Position numbers and translations under genes: made by a program
Part shown: positions 12,275 through 24,619 of the stretch, piece by piece
How positions within the stretch are numbered: the stretch's first letter is position 1
Layout: each line of letters opens with the position of its first letter
Origin: Kingdonia uniflora
Lineage: Eukaryota > Streptophyta > Magnoliopsida > Ranunculales > Circaeasteraceae
Direction: 5' to 3'
Length of the DNA stretch: 64,000 nt
NCBI GenBank assembly: GCA_014058105.1
Contig: JACGCM010002894.1
Coordinates: forward strand, 1,240,001-1,304,000
The notes under the pieces: generated by a model
Databases searched by the model: none
What the model was told of the DNA's origin: nothing
Seen by the model: only the letters and a program-made list of their open reading frames with translations

Positions 12275-12510
12275 TTTTTACGTCACTTGATTAACATCAC
12301 TTTTAAGGATTATGACGTGGTAAGTCCAATTTTGCATAAAGTTCCCATAAGTTGTTAGGATATAACGTCAGTCCCCCCAAAAGTGATGTTGTTTAGTTTC
12401 TCTATGTTTATTACGACACTTTTGCTAGTGACGTAAATGTAAAATTTAATTCATGTCATTTCTTTAATAATAGCCATGTCATTTTCTCGTAACTGACGTG
12501 GAATGGTTTT
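12275..12510. repeat. CACTA left subterminal repeats
   Basis: Several copies of TACGTCACT / AGTGACGTA and near variants occur on both strands, for example near 12279, 12386, 12431 and 12490. Such clusters are the transposase-binding zone of CACTA elements. The next kilobase (12510-13640) holds no recognised gene; its 12600-12760 part looks like a UTR-type sequence. Confidence 0.75.
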
Positions 12511-13990
12511 ACCGAACTCTCGAGGACTTGTGTTTTTGGAGAGGATGATTTTATCTTAAATCAGTAACTTGAAGCGAAGGAAAGGGTAGAACCAGGGGAC
12601 AATAATGTTTGAGGTTCAAAGGGTCATCTCTTTCTCTCTCAAGTCTTATAGAGTCACCAACTCCTGCAACTCATCATCAAAGCCGCGAACTCCATGGAAA
12701 CTAAGCAAAACTACATAATTTTCCATCTTTGTCGTCTCTATTTGTTTGGGGTTTGCTTTGACTATGCTGAAATTGACTAGCAATTGAGAGAAATTCAATT
12801 CCAGATCACTATTCTAAGTCACCCCAGTTAGTAATTGAAGTATTTAAATTATAATTGATATCGAATTGTAAAGCCCCAAATTAGTATTTCTTGTTGATCT
12901 TGGGGTGTTTTGTTTTTTACAATTTGGGAGATTTATGTTCACTTATATGGGTATGATATAGATCAAACTTATAAATATATTATTTCTTTGAAATCCAATC
13001 TAAGAAACCCTAAACATGATTTGGGTTAGAGCACACCAAGCTTCAAAAGTCTCAGCATGATCTGGGGTTTATGAAATAATACTAAGGGAGTATTTGGTTT
13101 AGTACTTACTAAGCATTAATCTAGTATTTATCATTTTTTAACTCTTTTTTGGTTAAAAGCATGTGTTTTGCATTATATTTGGTTTTGTTTTTACCATGAA
13201 TATAATGAGTTTTGGTTTCTTTGTATGCAATACTACTATCTTCTTTTTATTGCCTAATAGAAGGATCTTTGAGGTAATTTAGTTCTATATCTATTACGCT
13301 TGTTATCGATTTGAACAGATTATGGTTTTATCATCCGCCAAAACCAACATGGTGCTTTGGTTTTTGTAGGATATAAGATTGTAGTGATTGTGAATTTGGG
13401 TGGAATCGAGGTCAGTTCATCCAATCAAGGATGTAAGATTGTGGAGATTGATACACTACTTTTTATCTTAAATTTGTTACACATATTTTGTTATGCAGTC
13501 TACAATTTACAAGCCGAAACCCGTACTCATATTCAACCTTCACTATATGAAAGAAGGAACAAATTAGGAGAAGGATAAGGATAAATGTATTTAAAACATA
13601 TTCCCATTAATATGATGCATTTTATATATGACTTACTTGTATCAGCTAGGGCTATACACGGGTCGGATCGGTTCGGGTTTAGCCCTGGACCTGATCCAAA
13701 CCAGACATATCGGGTCTTCAAATATGTAACCCAAACCCGACCCGTCTCACGCCAAAACCCGAACCGAAACTGAGCCGGAATCGTCGGGTCGGTCCGATCC
13801 ATACTCGGGTTTTGTGTTCATCCTTAGAGCAAATGCAGCAGGGTGTGGGTTTGAGTTGGGTTTGCAAACTCACACTTTGAGTCTCCCAACAACATTTTTT
13901 CAAGTGTTAGTTTACTCACGTGGCGCTACAGTAACTCAACCGAGTGTGAGGAGCTCACACTAAAAAAGAATTGAGTTTGGCGGTGTTTTG

Positions 13991-14058
13991 ATTACCGTGC
14001 GGTATTTCTTTTACCGCCCTGATTTTTTGTGCGGTAAAAGGAATACCGCGCGGTAATC
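13991..14058. repeat. Harbinger hairpin 1
   Basis: Arms beginning ATTACCGTGCGGTATTTC and ending GAATACCGCGCGGTAAT can pair over about 28 bases around a short AT-rich loop. It is a family member of the hairpins at 17347 and 20079, and lies about 160 bp from the element's left end. Confidence 0.8.
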
Positions 14059-14160
14059 TAAACTCTTCCAATCTCAATTATTTTTATCAACACTCCCTGG
14101 CTACTTCTTCTTCCCCAAAGCCAATTGCAGAGTAGAGGATAACCTCTACGCTCTCCCCAA

Positions 14161-15651
14161 ATGGCGAACTCCGACACTAGTAGTAATAATTATACACCGT
14201 CAACCCCATCCTCCCATAACCCACCTTCAACACCATTCGCTCAACACCCATTATCACAATTCACTCCATACTTCTACCTAAACCTATCGCAATTTCAACC
14301 TCAATTCCAATCGCAGACCCCACCTCCGTTTACCATGTCGCAAGGGGATCTGAGTTATGAATAATATTAAAGTCCATTTACACTCTTTCAACCGCATCAT
14401 CTGGTGTTTAGCCCGTACTATCAACCATATCCGCTCACTCAACCTCAAGGTTTTCAACCTCCAAATTACTTTCAGAACTACCTATTCCATGGTAAATCTA
14501 CTCAGCACAGTCAAAGTGACGCAAATGTGTCAATACATGTTGAAGCGGCGGTGCCCTCAAAAAGAAAAAGTAAAAGGAAGAAAGAAAAGAGTACCCGTAA
14601 AACAAAGACAAATCGTGCAAGTTCTAGAAGATACTGAGTTTTTGAACGAGACGGATGATGCTGGAATGCATTGGACGGAAATGGACTTTACGTGTCTCAC
14701 AAGGGCATGGGTAACATCTTTTGTCAAGTCATTGGGCCGCACAAAGGGTTTCACTTTCTATCAAAAGGTCAACATTGCCTTTAACAGAGACTCCAAGTGC
14801 TTCACACGACAATCATGTGGGTCGACCAAATCTCAGTAGTATTCCCTTAATGCACAATGTGTGGCGTACAAGGGGATAGTTGCTCAAGAACGATTTAGGA
14901 ATAACAACGGGAAAACATAAGAAGATCGGGTACGTTCTAATTTCCTTTAACTCCATTTCATTTATTTCTCCAGGATATGCACGTTATTTATTTGTATTGG
15001 GTAATTTTGCGAATTGTAGGAAAACAATGCACACAAAATCAATCAAGGCTTGAATGGCGGCAATGACTTCAAATACCGTGAAGCATATAAGATTTTGGCA
15101 CGAGAACCGCGATGGGCCAACCTAAGGGATGATAGGTTAAACCATGCGGTGAATATACCAAGAAATGTAGCCAGGAGAACATCGGACAATTCTTCTCCGG
15201 GGAGCACGGTCGAATCAAACAATCTATTAGAGGACTTCGACGGCCCACCGATACCTCAATCCGCGGGCCCAAATTTTGACTTAGATGGTTCATTGTATGA
15301 GGGTAGAAGCAGGCCCATCGGCCAAAAACTCTATAAAAAGAACCTTGAAGCACAAAAGGCAATGGATGGTGTTGCTGTATCTAGTAGCAGTATCCAAACA
15401 ATGATGAATGAACTACGGTTGGAGAAGAGACAAGCGAAAGACGAAAATGAAAGAAGAAGAGTAGAAGCAATACAACACTGGTAAGCCAAAATAGATTTCG
15501 AGCAAGCAAAGGAAAATCGCAAAATCATGGAGAAAGGCCTGAGTACTCTTTTTGAACATCAATTACAATATTATTTGCAAAGGCAAGCTGAGGTCATAAA
15601 ACGTCTGGCCAAGAGTGGCGGACCAGGTACTTGGAGTGGTGATAAAATGTA
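14161..15651 (+). pseudogene. Harbinger ORF1: Myb/SANT-like and NAM-associated protein
   Basis: A low-complexity Pro/Ser/Thr/Gln-rich N-terminus (14161-14360) is followed by a basic stretch. A degraded trihelix/Myb-like region comes next (WTEMDFTCLTRAWVTSFVKS near 14673; KGFTFYQKVNIAFNRD). After an intron-like gap, a NAM-associated C-terminal domain follows (FKYREAYKILAREPRW near 15068; RPIGQKLYKKN near 15310), ending in a Glu/Lys/Arg-rich coiled tail. In active Harbinger elements this protein binds the termini and escorts the transposase to the nucleus. Frameshifts and stops near 14364, 14837 and 15482 break it. Confidence 0.75.
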
Positions 15652-15927
15652 ATTTAACTTTGCTGTATATAAAAGTTTTTTATCCAAGAATGTAGTTTAA
15701 TAACCAATAATATAAACGTTTGAATAATGTACTGCTCAAAATTCTACAGTGTGCTTTCGAAATGTCTATTTCTGATAATATTGCGTTAAAACAAATACAA
15801 GATCAATATTGCGTATCAAAAATATGTTTAATAAACTTTTACGACTAAGGGAAACATTAAATTTCATCAAAAGTACGCAAATAATACAAGAAATGGAGTA
15901 CTAAGTTTGATGATTTCCCTTCACGGC

Positions 15928-17408
15928 CTACAAATGCTCTATTAGATCATCCTTTAGATCAATGTGAAGTTCTCGACTTCGAATCCGGTTCATTTTCGAT
16001 ATAAAAGATTCTATTGTTCCGCGTTCGCGTACAATATCGAACCGTTCGCCTTCGATAGTTGAGGGCTTGGCCGGATTATAGTCTAAGTATGATAGGAATG
16101 TACATCGTTCCTCTTCGGCGATCATATTATACATTATCACGCACGCCTTTATGACATTTCTCAAAACTTGGGGATCCCACAATTTAACCAGATTTTTTGC
16201 AACATTGAACCGAGATTGCAAAACCCCAAACGCCTATTCTACGTCTTTTTGACAACTTTCTTGTTGTTGAGCAAAGAATTTTTGTTTCGCTGTAGCCGAA
16301 TTAAATATGGTTTGGACAAGTGTTCCCCATTTGGGGTATATGTCATCCGCTATGTAATACCCCATATCATAAGATTTTCCATCAATTGTATAATTGTAAA
16401 GTGGGGCGATACCATTGGCCAGGTCGGTGAAAAGATGTGATTATTGCAGGACATTAATATCATTGTTAGACCCTGGTAACCCAAAAAAAGCATGCCAAAT
16501 GCAAAGGTCCTGTACCACTTCAAGAATCAGTATCGTCTTGGGGTAATGACCAGTAAATTGACCGTGCCAAGCTTTGGGACAAGTTTTCCATATCCAATGC
16601 ATGCAATCAAGGCTTTCTAACACGTCGAGAAATCCCTGGGACTCTCCAATTGCTTTTAACTTTTCGACGTCAGCCGCGTTTGGTACTCATAAATATTCCT
16701 CGCCAAAAATTTGTATAAACTTAACACAAACCTTTTCACACATAACAAGGTTGTGTTTTTCCTTATTCGGATATATTCATCAAAAAGATTTGCCGCAACA
16801 CCGTAGCTTAGGAAATGTAGTGCTGCGACTACCTTTTGGTATGGTGATAGCCCCATAGTGCCAGCGTTATTGGGTTTCTAGACAAAGTAATGATCATGTG
16901 CAATGACTGCATCGAATAGATGCATAAACATGTCTTTGCACATACAAAGACGTTGCCAAAATTCTCATGGATCATATGTGCCATTCAGCTTGAAGTAGTC
17001 TAGTATAATGCTGTAATGCCCCAATTGGTGATCTCGCTTCTTTCTCTTATCCTTACGGCCCATGGAATTCCCGCCGTAACTCGAAGTTGCATCCTGTACT
17101 ACTATGTTTATTGCAGCTTGGTGCAGAACACAAATTGCCACCGCACAATCAAAGATAATATTATCAAAGGAGGACGACGACGACGATAAACCTAGAGAAT
17201 CGGGTATAGATGAATCGGATGTTGAAGAAGATATTTGAGGCTGTGGAGTTAAGAGAAGGGTGTAATACCAGATGGTGAATAAGTTTTTAGAGAGAAGTGT
17301 AAAAGGGAGAAATGTAAAAGGGGAAGAAGATGTGGGTCTTGAAACAGAGATTTGGCGGTGAAATGAACACCGTGCGGTATTCCTTTTACAGCGCGGTAAA
17401 AGGAACAA
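15928..17408 (-). pseudogene. Harbinger DDE transposase
   Basis: From high to low coordinates: an N-terminal Ser-rich leader, the helix-turn-helix-type region (GLSPYQKVVAALHFLSYGVA near 16855-16796; FDEYIRIRKNTT), then the catalytic DDE domain. Visible acidic residues are D in LDCMHW (about 16610), D in GSNNDINVL (about 16450) and E in KDVE followed by a stop before AFGVLQSRFN (about 16225). Plant Harbinger transposases usually have these three positions, so the catalytic set is present, but two frame breaks and stops inactivate the copy. It is convergent with ORF1. The last 210 codons of the hypothetical leader overlap hairpin 2. Confidence 0.85.
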
Positions 17409-17440
17409 TGTGCGGCGTTCATTTCACCGCCAAATCTCTA
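17347..17440. repeat. Harbinger hairpin 2 (long palindrome)
   Basis: Two arms of about 44 bases: AGATTTGGCGGTGAAATGAA on the left is answered by TTCATTTCACCGCCAAATCT on the right, with the GCGGTATTCCTTTTAC core inside. It separates the transposase gene from the plant-mobile-domain part. Confidence 0.85.
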
Positions 17441-17570
17441 TTTCTATTCGACCTCAGTGCAAACTTTGTTCGAACAGAATTTGGTTTTATTCGAATAAAA
17501 CTGCTCAGTGCAAAATTGTGGAAATTTATTTGAACAGACAAATAGTCTGTTCGAATAGACATTGAAAAAA
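17441..17570. repeat. TTCGAAC-rich linker
   Basis: Repeated TTCGAACAGA/TCTGTTCGAA and CTCAGTGCAAA phrases lie directly after hairpin 2, for example at 17468, 17484 and 17548. It could be the internal end of an older element. No coding sense is seen. Confidence 0.5.
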
Positions 17571-17787
17571 CTCTACCAAATACCTAAACACTTCAATCAA
17601 TTTCAACATTAAATAGTCATGGCTAATGAACATCACACAAACTCTCCCAAAAACTATTCTAGCTAACCTACAACTTGGATTATAAAAAATAAATAAAGGA
17701 AAACAGAACAGAAATACGAGAAAATAAATACTAGTAGTTATAGCTAAGCTTCTACATCGTCTACATAAACATAAAAAATAGGTATAT

Positions 17788-19957
17788 CTACTCATAATCA
17801 TTTCCAGTACCCGCCCCCTGCGGTTAGTACCGCCTCCCCTAGTTCGCGGACCAGATCCACGATGCTTCATCCTCGCGCCACCTCCAGGTGGTAGCTGCAC
17901 CACCCGTACGTCACACCCCCTCCTCAGCTGTAGGTCCTGAACAGGATAAAGAAAATTTAGAAATATTTTGACAAAATAAATATGACATTAAGAAAAAAAA
18001 ATACATAAATAAATTACTTACATGGGCATATAGCTGATAATCTATACTGTTAATTTGCCAATGGGCAATGTCAAGCTCATCAGTCAACTCCTGGAGCCTC
18101 TGTGTCTCCCGCGCAGACTCTGTAAGGACGAGCCACCGCATACCATGAGTTAGGTGTCACAGCTCTTCTGCACCGTAGGAGGAAGACATGGGTGACGGGT
18201 CCCTCAAGCGGGCGATGGGGAGCCTCTCACGCCACCCTGTCCACTCCATGTGCTACCCCGGGTCTGGCCCCTCTGCCTCGCCAGGCAAACTGAAGTCCTG
18301 GGAAAAGCTATGAACCGACGCTGACGTAACCACTACGGGTATAATACCAGCTCTGAGTGCAGTCGGTCCAAACAGATCTATATTCCCCATCCTCTGGGAA
18401 TCTGTCAACAGGTGGCCTACCTCCAAAATTTATTCAGCCCAGTATGAAGCGTAAGTCTCTCGCTCCCCCTCCCCTACCACAAACTGCTCACAGTCAGGGA
18501 ACCTGGCCTGTCTCATCTCCTGTAAAGTCGCTGGACTAATATGTGGTGACATGCTAAGCAGAGGATCCAAAGGAATACGCACCTCGCCAGCAAACTGCCT
18601 CCAGCATCTATCCCCCAAGTAATATTAACAGTTTTCATTTGGTACTTGAAGTGGTATCCTCTTACGGGATATGAGTTTTGCAGTCAGTACATCCTTTATC
18701 TCAGACTCTAACCAAAGTTCCCAGGTGATCGTATCAATAGTGTGGCGGTCAATGTAGTATCTGCCTAGAATAAACAGATTGGTTGTCTGGTCATTTGTTT
18801 TCTTCCTATTCCCCCTCTCCCATGCTCTAAGACGCGAATAGGCTGAGTACTTAGCATCTTCCTTGACAATAGGGTGACCAACCTCACAATACTCGTAGAA
18901 CCAATACTGTATTTTGGAACAACATAAAAAATAATAAGAATTTATATTTAAGACGTTTATTGGAAGATATTTAATTTGTAAAAGGAAAAAGTGTTAGTTA
19001 TTGTACCATAAGATGTTGGACAAATCCAGTGATGGCACCCCCGGTCGTGACTGCGGTATCCAAACCATGGTACAGGGAAGCAAGAATAGCAGAACTCCAG
19101 TCATATTGGGCAGCCGAGTTTAAATCGGCCACGGCGGTGAGATATCCAAGCGGGACGGTGTCGTTGGCCGTTTAGAACCACAAATGTCCCATCATGAAGA
19201 GGATAAAAACACGAGCAATAGTAATATTATCCTCCCAATCATCTGCGACGGTCAAGTACATTCTCAAATGTGAAATACTAACGTTCCCGCTCTTTATATG
19301 GCTGAAGTCAATGTTGGGGAACAATTGTCTTGCATTGGATAAAATAGACCATGTGCCGTCATACGGTACCTGTGTTAGATATCGGCCGATTGATAATGAT
19401 GTCAGCGTAGTGAAATCGAGAGGAGTGACCCCTATCTCCACACACGGGAACAGAAACGTGTGTGTGGTCGGCCACCAATACTCTATAAGCACCTGAATTA
19501 GCCGATTATCTGAATTGCCTAAGCGTATATCTATAAACTGCCCGAAAATATTCACCACGGCATTCCTTACAGGTGGAATTGTAGAAATCTCCTTCCACAC
19601 TTTGATCACCATAGTGAATGTGCCATTCACGCGCATCGAATCCTGATTCTATTCATTGAGGCATTTTGTCAAACACTTGATTTATGGAAAAAACAAATTC
19701 ACAATTATACTAAAACTTACTGTGAGTTCCCTTCCCGTGTAATAGATGTGACTGACTCTGTCTGGGAGTTGGGTAATACACCTCCGCGAGAAGTTTTCTT
19801 GGATTGGGTTTGGTATAAATTGGGGTTGGACATCTTCAAATTTTACTCGCTTTTTCTTCCTTCTGGACCTCGAGCGAGTTACGGAACGCTCTGGATCTAT
19901 TGTTCCTCTAAACCCAGGCATAGTACTAGGGTGTGGGTCTCCCTCTGGCATATGCAT
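17788..19957 (-). pseudogene. Plant mobile domain (PMD) gene carried in Harbinger
   Basis: Four exons with GT-AG borders can be read: 19957-19721 (MHMPEGDPHP start, then an SRSRRKKKRVKF basic patch), 19675-19007, 18906-18022 and 17937-17788 (ending GTGNDYE then stop). The core is the aminotransferase-like plant mobile domain (PF10536 type): YWWPTTHTFLFPCVEIGVT, ARVFILFMMGHLWF, LNSAAQYDWSSAILASLYHG. This domain occurs in the MAIL/MAIN family and in many transposons; its biochemical role is not settled. Only a few in-frame stops interrupt it (near 19171, 18614, 18430 and 18257), so it decayed recently compared with the gypsy genes. It lies downstream of the transposase on the same strand. Confidence 0.8.
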
Positions 19958-20078
19958 TTTGATTTTGTTGGAATCACAATTTTTTTACCAGGGATTTTGA
20001 GAGAGAGCAAGAAGTAAAAATGTGAGAATAGTCGAGTTGGGATAGAGTTTTACAAACAGTTGAAGCAACGGTGTTTGG

Positions 20079-20132
20079 AACCCCGCGCGGTGTTCCTTTT
20101 ACCCCGCGGTAAAAAGAATACCGCATAGTGTT
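20079..20132. repeat. Harbinger hairpin 3
   Basis: CCCCGCGCGGTGTTCCTTTTACC pairs imperfectly with GGTAAAAAGAATACCGCATAG. It lies about 140 bp from the right end, mirroring hairpin 1. Confidence 0.75.
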
Positions 20133-20989
20133 TTAATCTCTTTAAAATTAAAAAATATTTACGTCGATGACTCACACTGGCTGCTGGGAGAGGTCGGGTG
20201 TGAGTTGTGAGTTTGGTGGGCCTGGGTGTCATAATTCACACCCGAGCTCACACTCGCTGTTAGAGATGCTCTTAGAAACCAAACTCTCACTCCATCAATG
20301 GTCTCCCAACATGGTCACCGATAGTTCCCACTTCTAACTCACTCCATATCCCCCGACATACTCAAAGCATATATCAACGAGAGAACAAAAACTAAGCCTC
20401 AATCTGAGAGACAACAGATCTGAGCGAAGAAGAGATCTGAGAGACAACAAAACACTATCATCATTTTTAGTTGCAGATCTTATGTGTAGAATTGTAGATG
20501 GCTGATTTGATTTTGGATACAACAAAACAAAACAAAAGCTAAGCCCCAATCTTTGCTTACCAAGAATCATCATTATTTTGTGAGTGACTTTGGAGAACAG
20601 ACATGCCTAAAATAAAGAAGGCTCTAAAAGTTTTTTTTAAATCAAGTGGGTATAAGGAGAAACTAAGGCAGTATATCACATAAGAATCGGGTCGGGTCTA
20701 ACCCATTTCTAGAAAGCGAAAGTCGAACCCGAACTGACAAATACCGAGTGGCGGGTTTCATGTACAACCCTAACCCTAGTATCAACTGTATTTAAATATT
20801 TAAATATTTGTTTTGGGAGTATGTTAAAATTTGTGATAATGCTTCAAAGTAATATCCAAAGCTACTAGTTTTTGAATTCCACTCACTCTTTAGACTAATT
20901 AAAACATAATAATGTATGATTTTGGGAGTTAATATCGCTGAAATAACCCAGTGATGAAGAATCAAGTAAATAATACTAGCAGCTCGCAA

Positions 20990-23768
20990 CCTTTTCAAGG
21001 GTGTGATGCGAAATTGGTCGAGATGATAAATACTGTGATTGTAGACAGAAGTCCTTCCATTAAATGGGAAGATGTTGGTAAAAAACTGTAACTTGATCTC
21101 TCTTCTTTTTTATGAAACATTACTGATGTTAAACTTTATCTTGATGTGCAGTCTAGAAAAGGCAAAACAAACTTTGATGGAAATGATTATCTTGCCAACT
21201 AAGAGAAGAAACCTTTTTACCGGTCTTCGGAGGCCTCCTAGAGGTAATTTCTCTGGCATACATGTCTTCATGAGTCTTCTGCTGTTTTACTTAGAGGCTG
21301 TTTTAGTGAAAATATCTATAGACTAGTCTCTTCTTCCTAGTCACTCCAGACTATTGTTTTCTAAGTAAAACACTCACTTAAAATCAAGCATGGTCAAGTG
21401 AAAACCCACTTTTATGGAATAGAAGTAAGTAGACACTAGTCAGTAGCTAAAATTTTGGGAATCTTAGAGCCATTTTGGTCTTCTTCTTTTTTTTTTTCTT
21501 TTTTTTTTTTTCTACTTTTACTCCCAAATTAGTTTTTGACTAACTCAATTCACCCGATACATGTGGACTATCTTAATAGTCTCTTTTAAGTGTTTCGTTA
21601 TATTTTTCTTTGAGCAACGTCAATGCATTTTATATTTCAGCTCTACTTCTTTTTGGCCCACCTGTTAATGGGAAGACCATGCTGGCTAAAGCTGTCGCAT
21701 CAGAGTCAGAGTCAGATGCAACATTTTTTAATGTTTTCGCTTCTTCTCTTACATCAAAGTGGGTAAGTCTCTCTCTCACATCTTCTCCCTCGCGCTCTTA
21801 TTCCTCGAAGGGGTGCAAATAACATTTATTTATTTTTTAATTTGTGTGAATTGAAAAGAAATATTTTAAGTGTTGTTATGATGTAACAGGTTGGAGAGGC
21901 TGAAAAGCTTGTTCAGACACTTTTCATGGTTGCTATTTCCAGGCAGCCATCTGTAATTTTCATTGATGAAGTACACCACCTATCTTACATCTTTGAACTA
22001 TGTCTCATAAATTCATTATTCTTACAATTGTAATAAGTTTATGTGACGGCTTTCATTCTCTATAGATTGATAGTATTATGTCGACAAGGCTTGCTAATGA
22101 GAATGATTCAAGTAGAAGATTGAAATCAGAGTTCCTTGTCCAGCTTGAAGGGGTGACCTCAAATCCTGATGATCTAGTAATAGTAAGTGGTAAGCTAGAC
22201 ATATCTATTTCAAGCTTTATTCCTCTTCAGGCTCACAAGATATATCGCTTCATTTGTATGCACCTCTTGCTGTTTTAGTGTGTTGCTTAAAACGCACTTG
22301 CTCTTGAGTAATACTTTTTTCATTATCACTCCATTTTTGGTATATAAGCTTGTATAAAATCCTGCATTACTTGCTCCCACACCTCTACAGTGCCTTATTA
22401 TCCTGCTAGTAATTGCTTCCTCTTGCTCACCTCTCCAATTATGGTTTATTTCATGCAATCATTTTTGTTCTGTCCATCCAGAGTTGAATGTCTGATTCTC
22501 CCATAAAATTGTGTTTATGTGATATTCTAAATCAACTTTGTAGAAGTTAGAAAAGTTTGGGAGGGATTAGAAAGGGAGCACTTAGACCATTTAGTTTGAA
22601 CTTTGTATTTGTTAGCGGATGAGGATATAACTATGCATTATTTTCTAATATCTAATTTGCTCAACTCCATGCTGCTGCAAATCTAAATGAATATATAGTT
22701 GTTTGAGATTCGTGTAATGGTAATGCAAGTACAACTAATAAACCATGAGAATTGGATTATGCAGTTCTGCGGCGTTTGGTAAGCTAATTACCATCTCTTC
22801 TACAGTTTTTGTTTCTTTCATCTTATCAAGATGTAGTTCATATGATTGGAGTCAAAGTTAAGAGAGAGAAAGGAGACGTGGTAAGGAAACATATATGGCA
22901 TGACTCGCGTGAGACATTTGACAAATTCCAACTTTGGTGTTTTATTCTATAGGACTGAGCAGTACTTCAGTGAAAAGATGGAAAAAGTTGAAACTTGAAA
23001 CTGTAGATATTGTGGTTCTTGTACGTCAATACCTTGTCTATATTGGTTGAACTATTTATTTCCGATTTAGCATCGCACTTATGCATGAATCTAAGAGAAG
23101 CAAAGAATTATGGAGAATAGTTGAAAGCAAATATCAGTTGAGCAATAGTCTACTTATGTCAAAAACTGAAGGTGTGATTATAGTTAACTGAAATGTCATT
23201 TGATATTTACGTGCAGATTTGTATTTCAATAATTTTAAATTTGGATAGCTAATAATCATGTTTCGTAACACTTCATTGTATGTGAAACCTTGAATAGGTG
23301 AAGAGAATATATATACCTTTGCCAGATGAAAGCGTGAGGAGACTTATTCTTAAAAACAAACTCAAATGTCAAGCAATTTCGCTACCTGGTAAGAGTGTTA
23401 ACATTCTCAGTGGATCAATAAACATATATGTACTCCATATTTGTATCTTACACTACTTCCATTTTCTTCTTCAAGCCTTCTAAAAATTATTGTTAAGTTA
23501 AATGGAACCGAATATACTCTGAACTACAATTTGTCATTTTTGTAACAGGTCGAGATCTTGAAATACTTATTAAGTAGACCGAAGGTGAGATACTATTATA
23601 ATACCTTATATATTGGAGCATCTACCGTCTATTACTTCAAGACTCATCATTTTCTTATTCAAACGCATAGGATATTTTGGAAGTGATCTACAAGCATTAT
23701 GTGAAGAAGCTGCAATGATGCCAATCAGAGAACTTGGTTCCAGCATTCTCACTGTAAATGCAAATCAA
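20990..23768 (+). pseudogene. Captured spastin-like AAA ATPase gene, exon-intron copy
   Basis: Exon-like blocks with GT-AG borders lie near 20990-21077 (DAKLVEMINTVIVDRSPSIK), 21152-21243 (KAKQTLMEMIILPTKRRN), 21641-21762 (Walker [10 protein letters not shown]), 21890-21970 (Walker B VIFIDE), 22066-22182, 22765-22778 (VLRRL), 23298-23388, 23549-23584 and 23671-23768 (GSDLQALCEEAAMMPIREL). Order and sequence fit the plant spastin-like subfamily of AAA ATPases (known members sever microtubules). The sensor-1 segment (GATN...) before VLRRL is missing, the block at 23549 has an in-frame stop, and the usual GPPGNGKT has Val for Gly. The introns show that genomic DNA, not mRNA, was captured. It is non-functional as read. 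Confidence 0.85.
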
Positions 23769-24615
23769 GTAAGCAACTGGAACTACAGTTAATTTCCAAG
23801 CTGAAACTCGTACTCATATTCAACCTTCACAATTTTGCTTTAGGCGTTAATGTCATAGATTAGTATCCAGTATTCATTATATAACAATGTCGGGTTAAAT
23901 TTAATCGTTGTTCATCACTCTCTTTTTTCAGCTGAAGAAGAAGATGGTTTTTTGTTGAAGCATTAGAGGAACTCCCATTTATCATTACCTACAGAGGTAT
24001 ATTTGAATCCCTAATTGCACTAACTTCTGATAATGTAATTGGGGCTTATAATTTGGCCGTTTTACTGATAATAACAGCATTGGTACAAAATTATCAGATT
24101 TGATGTTTTAATGAAACAAAATTAGTAAAAAGGTTGGCAACATAAAATGCTGAGGGAGGAGAGTGTAGAAGATTAAGATTGGGGATCCTTAGTTTAATGG
24201 GTGTTCTCTGTCTCATTAACTTCTATCCATTCAATCCAACTAATTAGAGAATGACACTTATACACCCCTTCTTATTTACTAAACTAATTTTCTTCAAGAT
24301 GAAAGGAATTACAATTACTGAAATACAAAGATTTAGAGGATAATCTCGGCAAAATCAAAAATGCGCCAACAGTTTACAATGTTACTAGCGGGTTACAACT
24401 TATGGCTTTTGATAAGGAGATGAACTAAAAGAGTGGCGAGCTATTTCTGATATGCTGCCCTCGTCTCTAGTTCGAAAGCTAGTAATTTTTATTTACAGGT
24501 AGTGATCTGGTTCTCTTTTCATCACATATTCTTTAGGAATACTTGTACTAACTGCTTCGTAGCACATATAGACCTACTGGTCATAGAAACTTTGTACAAA
24601 ATCAAGCTGGCATTA
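23769..24615. other. CACTA interior without recognised gene
   Basis: This lies between the spastin-like and COG3-like copies. The block after the AG at 23931 does not match the expected ATPase C-terminus. A 33-bp segment near 23798 repeats one near 13510. Nothing else was recognised. Confidence 0.4.
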
Positions 24616-24619
24616 TGCA

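Larger units (their letters stand above)
13827..20271. mobile_element. PIF/Harbinger element, 6.4 kb, with plant-mobile-domain gene
   Basis: The left end is GAGCAAATGCAGCAGGGTGT and the right end, read inward, is GAGCATCTCTAACAGCGAGTGT. TTA flanks both sides exactly (13824-13826 and 20272-20274), the target duplication of this superfamily. Inside are the two standard Harbinger genes in convergent orientation (Myb/NAM-like ORF +, DDE transposase -), followed by a minus-strand plant-mobile-domain gene. Three related ACCGCGCGGTATTCC-type hairpins lie near the left end, in the middle and near the right end. Confidence 0.85.
13647..20778. mobile_element. hAT-type element with Harbinger inside
   Basis: The left end is TAGGGCTATACACGGG at 13647. 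The right end is TGTACAACCCTAACCCTA ending at 20778, a degenerate inverted copy. The flanks GTATCAGC (13639-13646) and GTATCAAC (20779-20786) form an 8-bp duplication with one mismatch, as expected for hAT. Without the Harbinger insertion the element is about 0.68 kb with no coding region. Subterminal GGGTCGG/CCCGACCC-type repeats are seen at both ends. Confidence 0.75.
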
